Assembly (NCBI GenBank): GCA_964437505.1
Contig: CAYTGU010000003.1
Location: forward strand, 42,240-106,239
DNA length: 64,000 nucleotides
Origin: JAHJDO01 sp964437505
GTDB lineage: Bacteria > JAHJDO01
Reading direction: 5' to 3'
The position numbers and the translations under genes were made by a program. Below the pieces are notes generated by a model, which was given only the letters and a program-made list of their open reading frames with translations, made no database searches and was not told where the DNA came from. This document shows positions 53,100 through 62,204 of this stretch, in pieces (within the stretch, counting starts at the first letter, position 1; the number at the start of each line of letters is the position of its first letter).

Positions 53100-54494
53100 A
53101 TGAATGGCAGACCGAACGTCCTTTTCTTTTTCACCGACGACCAGCGTTTCGATACATTTTACGCGCTGGGAAACGATCAGATCCACACACCTAATCTAGA
53201 TAAGATCGTTGCTACTGGTACGGTGTTCACGCACGCACACATTCCAGGAGGAACCTGCGGTGCTGTATGCATGCCAAGTCGTGCAATGCTTCATACCGGA
53301 CGCACATTGTTTCACATAGAACGCGAAGGTCAGGAGATTCCTAAAGCTCACATCACACTTGGAGAATGTTTCAAGAATGCAGGTTATGCCACATTTGGCA
53401 CTGGCAAGTGGCACAATGCGCAGTCGTCATTCGCCCGTAGCTTCAGTTGTGGTGATGAAATATTCTTTGGCGGAATGGGTGACCATTGGAACGTTCCCGC
53501 TTATCGATATGATCCCGAAGGTCAATACGATAAAAAATGTCCTTTTGTGAAGAATCCGTGGCGATCGAATAAGGTTGAGTTCCGGAACTGCGATCACATT
53601 GAAGCAGGAAAACACTCTACAGACCTTTTTGTGGATGCTTCTGCCCAGTTTCTTGCAGAACATGACACGTCGCGTCCTTTCTTCATGTACGTATCACTCA
53701 TGGCACCGCATGATCCACGAACAATGCCGGAGAGATTCCTGAAGATGTATGCCCCCTCAAAGATAAAATTGCCCGAGAATTTTCAACGGGAACACTTGAT
53801 AGACACTGGTGCGCTCAAGATTCGAGATGAACTTCTCGCGGCGTTTCCCAGAAATTCAAAAGAAATTAGACGCCACATTGCGGAATACTACGCTATGATC
53901 TCCCATCTTGACGATGCGTTCGGACGCCTTGTTGATGTCCTACGGGAAACGGGTGAATTCAAAAACACGATCATTGTTTTTGCGGGAGACAACGGTTTAG
54001 CAGTTGGACAACATGGCTTAATGGGCAAGCAGAATCTGTATGATCACAGCGTAAGAGTTCCGCTGATCTTCACCGGGCCAGGAATTCCCAAAGGACAAAA
54101 GATAGATTCTCTTGTGTACCTACTGGACGTTTTCCCTACAATATGTGATCTGCTTGATATTGAGAAACCGGAGTCTGTGGAGGGCAAGAGCCTATCCCCA
54201 TGTCTCAGAGATCCAAATTATCGTGTCCGAGAAGCACTGTACCTAGTTTATGCAGATAGTATTCGCGGCGTAAGGAATGTGCGTTACAAGCTCATTGAGT
54301 ATGCGTGCGGCGCCACCCAATTATTTGATCTCGTCAAGGATCCTCACGAAATGTCTAATGTTGCCAATAAGCCAGAGATGGCTACAACTCTTGCGGAATT
54401 GCGACAGACGATGTTCAAATACAGAGAGGCATGGGATGACAGGAATCATCCGACTGGAAATCGGTTCTGGAATGCACGTACCGACCTGAAATAA
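53100..54494 (+). CDS. Cytoplasmic-type sulfatase (Cys-type, CxPSR)
   Basis: Hydrolyses a sulfate ester. 464 residues. Metal-binding DD at 13-14, formylglycine site C57-M-P-S-R61 followed by AMLHTGR, AGDNGLAVGQHGLMGK and YDHSVRVPLIFTGPG identify a type I sulfatase. Maturation of the Cys to formylglycine needs an anaerobic maturase, encoded by the next gene. There is no signal peptide and an in-frame stop at 53073 excludes a longer N-terminus, so it should act in the cytoplasm, unusual for polysaccharide sulfatases. Base composition (near 48% G+C) is clearly higher than its neighbours, suggesting acquisition. RBS GGGAG. Confidence 0.9.
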   Translation: MNGRPNVLFFFTDDQRFDTFYALGNDQIHTPNLDKIVATGTVFTHAHIPGGTCGAVCMPSRAMLHTGRTLFHIEREGQEIPKAHITLGECFKNAGYATFGTGKWHNAQSSFARSFSCGDEIFFGGMGDHWNVPAYRYDPEGQYDKKCPFVKNPWRSNKVEFRNCDHIEAGKHSTDLFVDASAQFLAEHDTSRPFFMYVSLMAPHDPRTMPERFLKMYAPSKIKLPENFQREHLIDTGALKIRDELLAAFPRNSKEIRRHIAEYYAMISHLDDAFGRLVDVLRETGEFKNTIIVFAGDNGLAVGQHGLMGKQNLYDHSVRVPLIFTGPGIPKGQKIDSLVYLLDVFPTICDLLDIEKPESVEGKSLSPCLRDPNYRVREALYLVYADSIRGVRNVRYKLIEYACGATQLFDLVKDPHEMSNVANKPEMATTLAELRQTMFKYREAWDDRNHPTGNRFWNARTDLK

Positions 54495-54561
54495 TTGACA
54501 TAATTGAATAATATCTTGATAATATCAAATACGCAAAAACCCGAATATTCCTAGGAAAAAA
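54493..54561 (+). promoter_or_regulatory. Maturase promoter, copy 2 of the duplicated regulatory segment
   Basis: TTGACA (54495-54500), 17-base spacer, GATAAT (54518-54523). A perfect dyad TTGATA-A-TATCAA (54516-54528) lies over the -10. It begins within two bases of the sulfatase stop, so the maturase gene has its own promoter, nearly identical to the sulfatase one. Confidence 0.7.
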
Positions 54562-55688
54562 TGAAACCATTTTCTCTTTTAATAAAACCTACATCTGCTG
54601 ATTGTAATCTTCATTGTTCATATTGTTTTTATCTGAATCGAAACACTCTCTATCACAAAACTAAACGTCACCGCATGTCTAATAATGTGCTTACGCAAAT
54701 GATTTCCAGCTATATGAAAACAGAGCAGAAACAGTATGCTTTTGGCTGGCAGGGAGGTGAGCCAACACTTATGGGTGTTGATTTTTTTCGCAGGGTGACC
54801 GACCTGCAACAGAAATATGGTAAGAATGGCGCTTTAGTTGCTAATGGACTTCAGACAAACGCCACATTAATTGACGAGGAATTTGCCAAGTACCTTGCGA
54901 AATATAAATTTTTAGTAGGAGTTAGCCTTGACGGACCAGAAAATATTCATAACCGCTATAGAATTACTGCTGACGGACATGGGTCATATGCGGATGTTTT
55001 AAGAGGCATAGAACATCTAAAACAGAACAATGTGGAGTTTAACATTCTGACTCTCGTTACTTCAGTAAATGTAAAAAAAGCTAAGGAAGTTTATAGTTTT
55101 CTCCGTGATATGGGATTTTTCTACCATCAGTATATTCCATGTGTTGAGTTTGACAAAAAAGGACGTCCCATGCCTTTTTCAGTCAGTGGAGAGGAATGGG
55201 GAGATTTTCTGTGTGAGATTTTTGATGAGTGGATCAAAAGGGATACACGAAAAGTATCAGTGCGCCTGTTTGATTCTATTCTTGCGTTGATGGTAGATGG
55301 TGTACGTAATGCCTGCAATATGGGAGATAACTGCTGTCAGTATTTTGTTGTCGAATATAATGGAGATATATATCCATGCGATTTCTTTGTTGAATCTGAT
55401 AAAAAACTTGGAAACATAATGAATGATTCATGGAAAGAACTTCAAGTTTCTCCGAAATACATGGAATTCGGCAGAAAAAAAAGTCTTTGGAACAAAGAGT
55501 GCGAGAAATGCGAATATCTCAAATATTGCATGGGAGACTGTCCTAAACACCGCTTTTACAAAGGAGATAATCCTGATAATTTAAGCTGGCTATGCAAGGG
55601 CTGGAAGCAGTTTTTCTCTCATTCTCTTCCTGAATTCAAGAAACTTGCGCTGTCAATCAAAGGGCAGCGTATAAAGCCTCTGCTATAA
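54561..55688 (+). CDS. Anaerobic sulfatase-maturating enzyme (radical SAM/SPASM)
   Basis: Converts the active-site Cys of the sulfatase to formylglycine without oxygen. 375 residues. Radical SAM cluster C15-x3-C19-x2-C22 (CNLHCSYCFY), GWQGGEPTLMG, GVSLDGPENIHNRYR, then SPASM cysteines (CNMGDNCCQYFVVEYNGDIYPCDFF, CEKCEYLKYCMGDCPKHR) for two further clusters, exactly the AslB/anSME layout. RBS is the AGGA of the promoter repeat. 3' end overlaps the convergent SGNH gene by 32 bases. Confidence 0.93.
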   Translation: MKPFSLLIKPTSADCNLHCSYCFYLNRNTLYHKTKRHRMSNNVLTQMISSYMKTEQKQYAFGWQGGEPTLMGVDFFRRVTDLQQKYGKNGALVANGLQTNATLIDEEFAKYLAKYKFLVGVSLDGPENIHNRYRITADGHGSYADVLRGIEHLKQNNVEFNILTLVTSVNVKKAKEVYSFLRDMGFFYHQYIPCVEFDKKGRPMPFSVSGEEWGDFLCEIFDEWIKRDTRKVSVRLFDSILALMVDGVRNACNMGDNCCQYFVVEYNGDIYPCDFFVESDKKLGNIMNDSWKELQVSPKYMEFGRKKSLWNKECEKCEYLKYCMGDCPKHRFYKGDNPDNLSWLCKGWKQFFSHSLPEFKKLALSIKGQRIKPLL

Positions 55689-56289
55689 CCAGATGTCCTG
55701 TGAGATTTGGGTGAACAGGTTCTTGGCAAAATGTATCAGGCTCGTGATTTTTGAGCAGCTGTTGATATATCTTGTGTGTCTTGATGTGAATCGCGTTATA
55801 TTGCGTACTAAGTTCATCAACAATCCGCAAATATTCTGGCAATAATTTCAAAACAGTGCTGCGGAATGAGTTCGGCGAAGTTTCATTGCTTATATAAAAA
55901 GGATCTATGAGAATAAGTTTGCACGCAGGTAAAGCAGATACAGTCCGTGAGAGAATGTCCTGATATGCCTCTCGGTATAACTTTGGTGGAACTGCATCCG
56001 GGCTTTGCCTTAGAGTTGTGTGAATATCATTTATACCAATCTTAATCGAAAGCCAGTCAGGTTTATTACGCAAAACATCGTCATTCCAGCGATTCCTTAG
56101 CCCTGTAACAACATCACCGCTTATACCTTTATTAATAACAGTTATAGTTTTTTGATGTTCCCGAATTATTAACATATCTGAGAATAATTTGACGTAGCCG
56201 TTACCCAATGGGCGTTCAGCCGCACGTCTTCCACAATCCGTTATACTGTCTCCTATAAAGAGAATTGATTGTCCATCCCTGATTTTCAT
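55657..56289 (-). CDS. SGNH/GDSL-type hydrolase
   Basis: 210 residues, no signal peptide. Catalytic blocks: GDSIT (block I Ser near 15), NKGISGDVV (block II Gly), IGINDIH (block III Asn) and PVHPNLTGHLVIAEAL (block V Asp/His-like). Typical of carbohydrate esterase-like lipase/acetylesterase enzymes (CE2/CE3/SGNH group), fitting removal of acyl groups from sugars. Convergent with the maturase gene. Confidence 0.88.
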   Translation of the reverse strand: MKIRDGQSILFIGDSITDCGRRAAERPLGNGYVKLFSDMLIIREHQKTITVINKGISGDVVTGLRNRWNDDVLRNKPDWLSIKIGINDIHTTLRQSPDAVPPKLYREAYQDILSRTVSALPACKLILIDPFYISNETSPNSFRSTVLKLLPEYLRIVDELSTQYNAIHIKTHKIYQQLLKNHEPDTFCQEPVHPNLTGHLVIAEALYAAL

Positions 56290-56400
56290 TTTACCTCCGT
56301 GTTATGTTCTTAATAATTGATAGCAGGAATTGTATGATTTTGTTATTTGTGTGTCAATGTAAATGTCAAACCAAAATAGAATCCCACCTTCAGCGCTTTT

Positions 56401-57060
56401 TCACTCGAATTTCAGTATCCCAAAGAACTGAGGCAGATGAAAATTCGGCTTTGAAGAATTAACCGGCGACCATGTTAACCAGTGGGGATGTGATGTGTCG
56501 TCCACACATTTATAGAAATTTGCTCGCCAGACAGTGTGCGGAGCGGGTGTGATCACCTGACAGTATCTTTTCAACAAGGCTATAGGAATACAGTACTCAA
56601 CTGTCCATGTGACTGGTGCCTCTATCTCCGGCTCAACAATACGCGGTAACGAATGCACGCATTTTATCTTATTACATTCATTCTTTGGAATTTTAATCCT
56701 GCCATTTCCTGGCGCTCGCTGAAAATGGAAAAGCATGGTGCCGCCGCAATTCATCTCAAGGTTGAAATAGCCTTTGGACACATCTGAATCAGGGGTAAAG
56801 AAGAATTCGACGCAGCTATCAGTGCAAACACTATCCTGATGCTCTACAGCTACTGCACGAACATATCTGTCCCCAACTCGAAACATCACGTATACAGCTA
56901 TGTCATCATAGGCAATCTTTACCTCTGCCTTCGGGAAATGGTCGGGCTTCGTCCCCATATACTCTTGGATCAGTTCGGATGGAATATCTCCCCACGGAGA
57001 TCTGTCCCAATCTGAGTTGCATTTCGAAGCTCCTAACAGTCTTGTTACGTTACAGAGCAT
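56401..57060 (-). CDS. CBM9-like carbohydrate-binding protein
   Basis: 219 residues from the ATG at 57060, which overlaps the Trm112-like gene by 11 bases; an ATG at 57078 adds six residues. Pattern SDWDRSPWGDI near the start, AEVKIAYDDIAVYVMFRVGD, DSCVEFFFTPDSD, GYFNLEMNCGGTMLFHF and HWLTWSPVNSSKPNFHLPQFFGILKFE corresponds to the carbohydrate-binding module family 9-like fold. No signal peptide or catalytic domain. More G+C rich than the glycosyltransferase genes upstream, so it may be a later arrival. Exact start uncertain. Confidence 0.78.
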   Translation of the reverse strand: MLCNVTRLLGASKCNSDWDRSPWGDIPSELIQEYMGTKPDHFPKAEVKIAYDDIAVYVMFRVGDRYVRAVAVEHQDSVCTDSCVEFFFTPDSDVSKGYFNLEMNCGGTMLFHFQRAPGNGRIKIPKNECNKIKCVHSLPRIVEPEIEAPVTWTVEYCIPIALLKRYCQVITPAPHTVWRANFYKCVDDTSHPHWLTWSPVNSSKPNFHLPQFFGILKFE

Positions 57061-57220
57061 AATCCACTGCTTCGTCAATCATCATAACAGGGATGCCTTC
57101 TTTTATTGGATAGTATTTCTTGCAAGCATCACAAACAAGTTTATCCTCGTCTTCTAGTCTTATATCCCCTTTGCATTTTGGACATGCCAGAATATCCAGA
57201 AGTTCCTTATCTATTGCCAT
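57050..57220 (-). CDS. Trm112-like zinc ribbon protein (UPF0434/YcaR type)
   Basis: 56 residues: MAIDKELLDILACPKCKGDI, then C30-x2-C33 and KKYYPIKEGIPVMMIDEA. The two CxxC pairs (C13/C16 and C30/C33) would hold one zinc, and the ending YPIKEGIPVMM is diagnostic. Small Trm112-like proteins partner methyltransferases or accompany lipid A and glycosyltransferase genes in many bacteria. It directly follows a GT4 gene. RBS AAAAGGAG. Confidence 0.85.
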   Translation of the reverse strand: MAIDKELLDILACPKCKGDIRLEDEDKLVCDACKKYYPIKEGIPVMMIDEAVDYAL

Positions 57221-57242
57221 AATATTCTTCTCCTTTTATCTA

Positions 57243-58340
57243 TTAAAAAAATTCGCTTTTATAGACCTCTAAAATCTTCCTTGCAGTATTTTGCCAGTTG
57301 AATTTCTCTATTTGCTTTGTGCCCTCTCTTACCATATTATTTCTCAAATTGCTATCAGAAATAACTTTTTCTATTGCTTCAGCCAGAGAATCTGCGTCTT
57401 TCGGCTCTATGGTTATGCCTGCATTACCAACAACTTCAGGCATTGAGGATACATCAGATGTTACAACAGGCACTCTGCTTGCCATTGCTTCTACAAGCGG
57501 AAGACCAAACCCTTCATAAAGAGATGGGAAAACAAATATATCACATATCTGGTAAAGAGATGGTAAATCCTCAAAATCTATGTTCTGAATGTAAATTACA
57601 TCTTCAGCTACATTAAACTGCTCTGCATAAACCTGCAGTTCTCCAATTCTCTCCTTTTTCCCTCCAACCAAAAGAAGTTTTTGTTCTATTCCCCGTTTTC
57701 TGAGTTTTGAATACGCTTTAATGAGTGTCTCAATATTTTTATGCGTCTTCATATTGCTTACATTAAGTATGTATCTTGCATGCAGATTTAATTTATCTCT
57801 TAGCTTTTCACATTCTTCCTGAGATACGTCTTTCTTAAATACTTCAGAGACTCCGTTATAGATCACAATAACTTTATCTTCTTTTACCCCTAAATAATTT
57901 ACTATATCGGCTTTTGTGCTTTCAGATACAGCTATTATCTTTTTTGCTCTTACAGCCATCAGCTTAAACAATGACTTAGCATAGAAATATGCAGTCCTGT
58001 GCTTGAGGAACTGGGGAAAAATAAGATGTATTAGATCATGAACAGTAACTATCATATCTCCCTCGTATATAACAGGTATATTGTAATGCGGGCAGTGCAG
58101 AAATTCGGTATTCCAGAGCTTTAAAGGTTCAATAACCTGTTCGCTTATGCCATAGATCGGCGAATGAAATTCCTTTATAGAAACATTATGTTTTTCGGCA
58201 TATTTAGAAAGCTCTTTTCCCCTGCCTAACAAAGTGTAAGTATTGACCTTATCAATATCAAAAAGATTTGTAATCAAATTTTTTATATAGGTACCAATCC
58301 CCGAGTGCAAAATCATTCTGGCATCTATTGCAATATTCAA
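57243..58340 (-). CDS. Glycosyltransferase family 4 (mannosyltransferase type)
   Basis: 365 residues. GT-B fold: N-terminal NIAIDARMILHSGIGTYIKNLI, VTVHDLIHLIFPQF, AVSESTKADIVNYLGV, NVSNMKTHKNIETLIKAYSKL and the nucleotide-sugar site FPSLYEGFGLPLVEAMASRVPVVTSDVSSMPEVVG (E-x7-E). Probably transfers a sugar to cell-surface glycan precursors in the cytoplasm. Two bases after the previous GT gene. Confidence 0.9.
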   Translation of the reverse strand: MNIAIDARMILHSGIGTYIKNLITNLFDIDKVNTYTLLGRGKELSKYAEKHNVSIKEFHSPIYGISEQVIEPLKLWNTEFLHCPHYNIPVIYEGDMIVTVHDLIHLIFPQFLKHRTAYFYAKSLFKLMAVRAKKIIAVSESTKADIVNYLGVKEDKVIVIYNGVSEVFKKDVSQEECEKLRDKLNLHARYILNVSNMKTHKNIETLIKAYSKLRKRGIEQKLLLVGGKKERIGELQVYAEQFNVAEDVIYIQNIDFEDLPSLYQICDIFVFPSLYEGFGLPLVEAMASRVPVVTSDVSSMPEVVGNAGITIEPKDADSLAEAIEKVISDSNLRNNMVREGTKQIEKFNWQNTARKILEVYKSEFF

Positions 58341-58342
58341 AA

Positions 58343-59527
58343 TTAATTCCTTTCTAGAGTGGTTTTTATTATTCTATCCAGACTGTCAACATGAAGCTTC
58401 CATGTGTAATTATTTTCTGCAAATTCTCTTGCCTTTTGTCCCATGTGGGAAGCATTAAGAGGATTTTTGGCAAGAACAAGGATTGCCTCTGCTATTTTAG
58501 ATGGGTCTTCAGCAGGTGTTATAAAACCTGTTTTCCCATCAATAACAATCTCAGGAAGCGGATCGTAAGCAACAGTAATAACAGGAAGTCCTGATGCCAG
58601 GTATTCAAATATCTTGAGGGGGGACCAGAAAAATCCGAAATCTTTTAATGGCTTATAATATGCTGCATTGTAAGGCGCAATGCCTACGTCAGATACTGCT
58701 GCAAAATACGGCATTATTTCATACTTCTGCGTACCGGTAAAAATCACATGCTGACTCAAACGCATATCTCTGATCCTGACTTTTACTTCATGCAGACACT
58801 CTCCTCCACCAACAAAAAGGAACTGTACATTCTTGTCTTTGCTGATTACCTGCCTGACAATTTCCGGGAGGTCAAGCGCACCGTGCCACTTTCTGAACGT
58901 GCCTGCAAACATTACTGTAAACTTGTTCTCCAAGTTGTATGTCTTTTTAATGTTATTTGCTTTGTCTGTGTTTCGCAGTCCAGGTCTGAACATATCCGTG
59001 TTTGCCGCCCATCTGACCTGCTCTGTTTTCAGGCGCGCATGCTCCGGAATAACTGTAAGTGAAGTAGCTATAACCTTTTTTGCCTGTCTGAATTGAATAT
59101 CTCTCCAGGTTCTAAGAATATTAATCGTTGTTTTACATGTAATATTATATCTCCATATAAGCTCTTCAGTATGAGGGCTGTTTACTTCAAGTATAAGCGG
59201 GATTTTCTTAAGCTTTGAATATATAGTTCCTGCTCCGCCAAAGGTAACATATCTCTCAATGATTATATCAAACCTTTTCATCAGTAGTTCTGGAAACAGC
59301 TTAAGACCTGCGATAGAGAGGATTTTATTTGAATATTGCATGTTGATGCGAAGGAGTTTTACCCCTTTCAAGGATTCGGAACGCGCTAACGTTTTCTGTT
59401 TTTGTGAGATTAAAGTTACATCATATCCGAGTCTAGATAGATTTGAGGCAACTTCCCAAACATGCACTGAGCCGCCGTTATTTCCAGGCACAGTCTCTCC
59501 GGTTATGTATAATGCTTTAATACTCAT
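58343..59527 (-). CDS. Glycosyltransferase family 4
   Basis: 394 residues. N-terminal ALYITGETVPGNNGGSVHVWEVASNLSRLGYDVTLI, then VMFAGTFRKWHGALDLPEIV, FVGGGE, and SPLKIFEYLASGLPVITVAYDPLPEIV (E-x7-type donor motif). Shares an ATGA overlap with radC before it. Part of an apparent surface-polysaccharide cluster with the next GT4 and the GT9. Confidence 0.9.
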   Translation of the reverse strand: MSIKALYITGETVPGNNGGSVHVWEVASNLSRLGYDVTLISQKQKTLARSESLKGVKLLRINMQYSNKILSIAGLKLFPELLMKRFDIIIERYVTFGGAGTIYSKLKKIPLILEVNSPHTEELIWRYNITCKTTINILRTWRDIQFRQAKKVIATSLTVIPEHARLKTEQVRWAANTDMFRPGLRNTDKANNIKKTYNLENKFTVMFAGTFRKWHGALDLPEIVRQVISKDKNVQFLFVGGGECLHEVKVRIRDMRLSQHVIFTGTQKYEIMPYFAAVSDVGIAPYNAAYYKPLKDFGFFWSPLKIFEYLASGLPVITVAYDPLPEIVIDGKTGFITPAEDPSKIAEAILVLAKNPLNASHMGQKAREFAENNYTWKLHVDSLDRIIKTTLERN

Positions 59528-60225
59528 ATTAATCTGTGCTCCTTAAAACTAAAATAGCCTTCAAATCCTATAATAATATGATCCAACACATTAACATCTA
59601 CTGTACCAAGCGCTTTAATCAATACCTGTGTTATGTTCTTATCATCCTCCGAAGGCGTAAGACTTCCTCCTGGATGGTTATGCGCGAGAATAACAGATAC
59701 AGCTTGGTTTCTTAAAGCATGTTCCACTACTTTGCGAGGATAAACTACTGCTTTATTTACAGTACCAATGTGTATTGTCTCTACTTTAACAGGTCTGTTG
59801 GCAGTATTAAGGAAAATAACCTTAAAGATTTCATCCTTAGCTCCTCTTAATGAAGCCTGCAGGTAATTATAGACTGCTTTTGGTGAAGATATTATATTCC
59901 CTTGTTCGAGAAGGGCCCCCAACAGGTAAAGGGAAACGACCTCCTTAGACAGGTTAATAAGAATAGCTGCATTTGCACCTATTCCATTTGTTTTTTTTAA
60001 TTCTTCTATTTCTGCGTCAAAAACACCTCTGATGCTTTTGAATTTTCTAAGCAATGCTTTAGCAATAGGCTTTGTATCCTTGCGAGGTATTGCGTAAGTG
60101 AGTATCAATTCGAGAATTTCATAGTCATGCCAATTGCCAAATCCGCTCTTTAGGTACTTTTCTCTAATTCTTTGTCTATGACCCAAATAGTCAGGTCTTA
60201 GAATTTGTTTTCTACGGCTTTGCAT
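59524..60225 (-). CDS. radC: RadC/JAMM domain protein
   Basis: 233 residues: helix-hairpin-helix region (KSIRGVFDAEIEELKKTNGIGANAA) and JAMM metalloprotease-like motif AHNHPGGSLTPSEDD (HxH-x10-D). Often called a DNA repair protein although the function is unclear. Overlaps the GT9 gene by 28 bases and the GT4 gene by four, so it is co-transcribed with glycan genes. Confidence 0.92.
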   Translation of the reverse strand: MQSRRKQILRPDYLGHRQRIREKYLKSGFGNWHDYEILELILTYAIPRKDTKPIAKALLRKFKSIRGVFDAEIEELKKTNGIGANAAILINLSKEVVSLYLLGALLEQGNIISSPKAVYNYLQASLRGAKDEIFKVIFLNTANRPVKVETIHIGTVNKAVVYPRKVVEHALRNQAVSVILAHNHPGGSLTPSEDDKNITQVLIKALGTVDVNVLDHIIIGFEGYFSFKEHRLI

Positions 60226-61259
60226 ACTTCCTCAACAGTTATTGCATCCATGCAATAGTGTTTATCCTGAGTGCATCTAGGTTTCTTGCATCCCATACAT
60301 AGAGCGTCTCTTTTTTGTATTACTATATGCTCTTCTCCATATGGCCTCCATATTCCGGGATCGCCCGGTCCGAATAAAGCAATAACCGGAGTATTAACTG
60401 CAGAAGCTATATGAGTTGCGCAAGTGTCAACACTTACTAAAAGATTTGCCCTTCTCAGAAGCTCCGCATATTGGCCAAGGTTCATTCTGCAATTTGAGAT
60501 TATCGGCTTAGCATGCATGTTGTTCTCTATTTCTTTTACTAAATCAGCATCCTCAGGCCCTCCCGATACGCAAACTTTTGCTTTAAGCTTTTCTATTATA
60601 AAATCTGCAACTTGTGCAAATCTATCTGGTTCCCATTGATAGGATACATTGCTTCCGGGATGTATGCACACAAGAGTATCTGTTTGCGCTACGTTGTGCT
60701 CTTCTAGAAAACCTTCACACCACTTCTGATTTTTATGTGATTTTCTAATATATGGACGCTGGTTCTTGATATGGAATCCTGCCTCTTCTATGAGTTTTAG
60801 CCAGCTGTCTGCTTCATGTGATACTTTTATTGAGTCAATATATTCCCACATGGGTCTGTTCCAGTAAAGAGGCGCTTTCACCTTGTCTGTCAATAAGAAT
60901 CCTCTGCAGCGATAGTTATAGCCTATGCGTCTCTTTGCATTAGCCCAGAATGCTATAAGATTACTCGTAAGCCTTGTGTCCAGAACTATTGCAATGTCAT
61001 AGCATTGAATTGGCAGGCTCTTAGCAAATCTCCATATTGAAAATGGATTTCTCCCATTTTTTTTACAGTCAAAATACACAATATCATCAGCAAGATCCTG
61101 ATCTTCAACAATTGATTTGAGATTAGGGGAAGCAACTAAAGTTATATATGCATCAGGCACATTTTCTCTAACTGCTCTTATTGCAGGGAATGTTACAATT
61201 GTATCCCCTATACGCAAGAGGTCTACTATTAAAATATTCTTAAACTTTGAGATATTCAT
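60198..61259 (-). CDS. Glycosyltransferase family 9 (heptosyltransferase-like)
   Basis: 353 residues. KNILIVDLLRIGDTIVTFPAIRAVRENVPDAYITLVASP near the start, LVCIHPGSNVSYQWEPDRFAQVADFI, and VDTCATHIASAVNTPVIALFGPGDPGIWRPYG are the GT9 pattern of LPS heptosyltransferases; the end has the C-x2-C...C-x6-C cluster found in many GT9 enzymes. Transfer of heptose or a related sugar to lipid A core is likely. Supports a Gram-negative envelope. Confidence 0.9.
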   Translation of the reverse strand: MNISKFKNILIVDLLRIGDTIVTFPAIRAVRENVPDAYITLVASPNLKSIVEDQDLADDIVYFDCKKNGRNPFSIWRFAKSLPIQCYDIAIVLDTRLTSNLIAFWANAKRRIGYNYRCRGFLLTDKVKAPLYWNRPMWEYIDSIKVSHEADSWLKLIEEAGFHIKNQRPYIRKSHKNQKWCEGFLEEHNVAQTDTLVCIHPGSNVSYQWEPDRFAQVADFIIEKLKAKVCVSGGPEDADLVKEIENNMHAKPIISNCRMNLGQYAELLRRANLLVSVDTCATHIASAVNTPVIALFGPGDPGIWRPYGEEHIVIQKRDALCMGCKKPRCTQDKHYCMDAITVEEVCKAVENKF

Positions 61260-61348
61260 AGTCGATTTATGATATTACCCCAAAAGATACTCAATTTGAA
61301 GGAATTTTTTGATTGGCATAGTATAAAAGCTTGACCAAAAAGAAGAAT

Positions 61349-62065
61349 TTATGGATAAAGAATGTTATAATATTTAACTAAATTTTTTACACTTAATTGC
61401 CCGGAAGCCACAGGTTGATCTATGAATCCATATGTAAGACAGGAATCAAATAAGAATCCAGCCAGTCTGGAGACTGCGCCTAAATAGCCCATTGACATAA
61501 CAGCTATCCTGGTTTTCTTCCATATGGAGCAAAAGTTCAGTAATCTCCTTACATCTTCCATATTGTTTGCCATTACTGCGATCTTCACAATATCACATCC
61601 CAAATCGCATGCTTTTTCTGCCTGATTTTTCAAGTAGGATAATGCAGGTGTTTTCTCAAAATTATGATAAGAAAGAATTACCTTTTTATTCTGTGTTTTT
61701 ACGAGTTCTATCACCTTAGAATTTATGTGATTTGAATTGATTTCAATATCTACTAAATCTGTTTCTGAGATAGCTTCTCTGAAAATATCAAGACGTTTGC
61801 TGTCAGTTATTTTCGTCATCCCCCCCTCCTTTGAGGAGCGTATAGTAAGAATAACAGGTAACTTAACTTTTTCTTTCAATTGTCTTATAATAGAGCTTGC
61901 TTTCTCTCCATTATGATAACAGGAATCCAACATACCAACACGAAGCTCCAGGATGTCTGCGCCAAGCCGTTGCGCTGATTGAGCAGTTTTCACAGAAGCC
62001 TTATTAAGGACTGCTACAACATATGGCCTTTCCCCTAAATCTTCTAACAACACTCTATCTTTCAT
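61349..62065 (-). CDS. aroD: Type I 3-dehydroquinate dehydratase
   Basis: Third step of the shikimate pathway. 238 residues, the class I size. ELRVGMLD, TIRSSKEGG, SYHNFEKTP (catalytic His), DIVKIAVMANNMEDV (Schiff-base Lys) and MGYLGAVSRLAG are conserved. It stands alone, not fused with shikimate dehydrogenase. No strong RBS. Confidence 0.92.
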   Translation of the reverse strand: MKDRVLLEDLGERPYVVAVLNKASVKTAQSAQRLGADILELRVGMLDSCYHNGEKASSIIRQLKEKVKLPVILTIRSSKEGGMTKITDSKRLDIFREAISETDLVDIEINSNHINSKVIELVKTQNKKVILSYHNFEKTPALSYLKNQAEKACDLGCDIVKIAVMANNMEDVRRLLNFCSIWKKTRIAVMSMGYLGAVSRLAGFLFDSCLTYGFIDQPVASGQLSVKNLVKYYNILYP

Positions 62066-62204
62066 TACAAAATTGTATCATTGCCTCAAGTAAAAATCTA
62101 CACAAAAATACATGGTGCCCCACCCATGTGAAGAAGAGGGATAAGGAGTTATTAAAATCAAAAGTGTATGATATAATATTTAATAAAATATAGAGAGAAA
62201 AGAC

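Noticed and set aside
62110..62129. Hairpin ACATGGTG-CCC-CAC(C)CATGT as a terminator
   Set aside because: Stem has a bulge, there is no T-run on either strand and it lies upstream of aroD, not after a gene.
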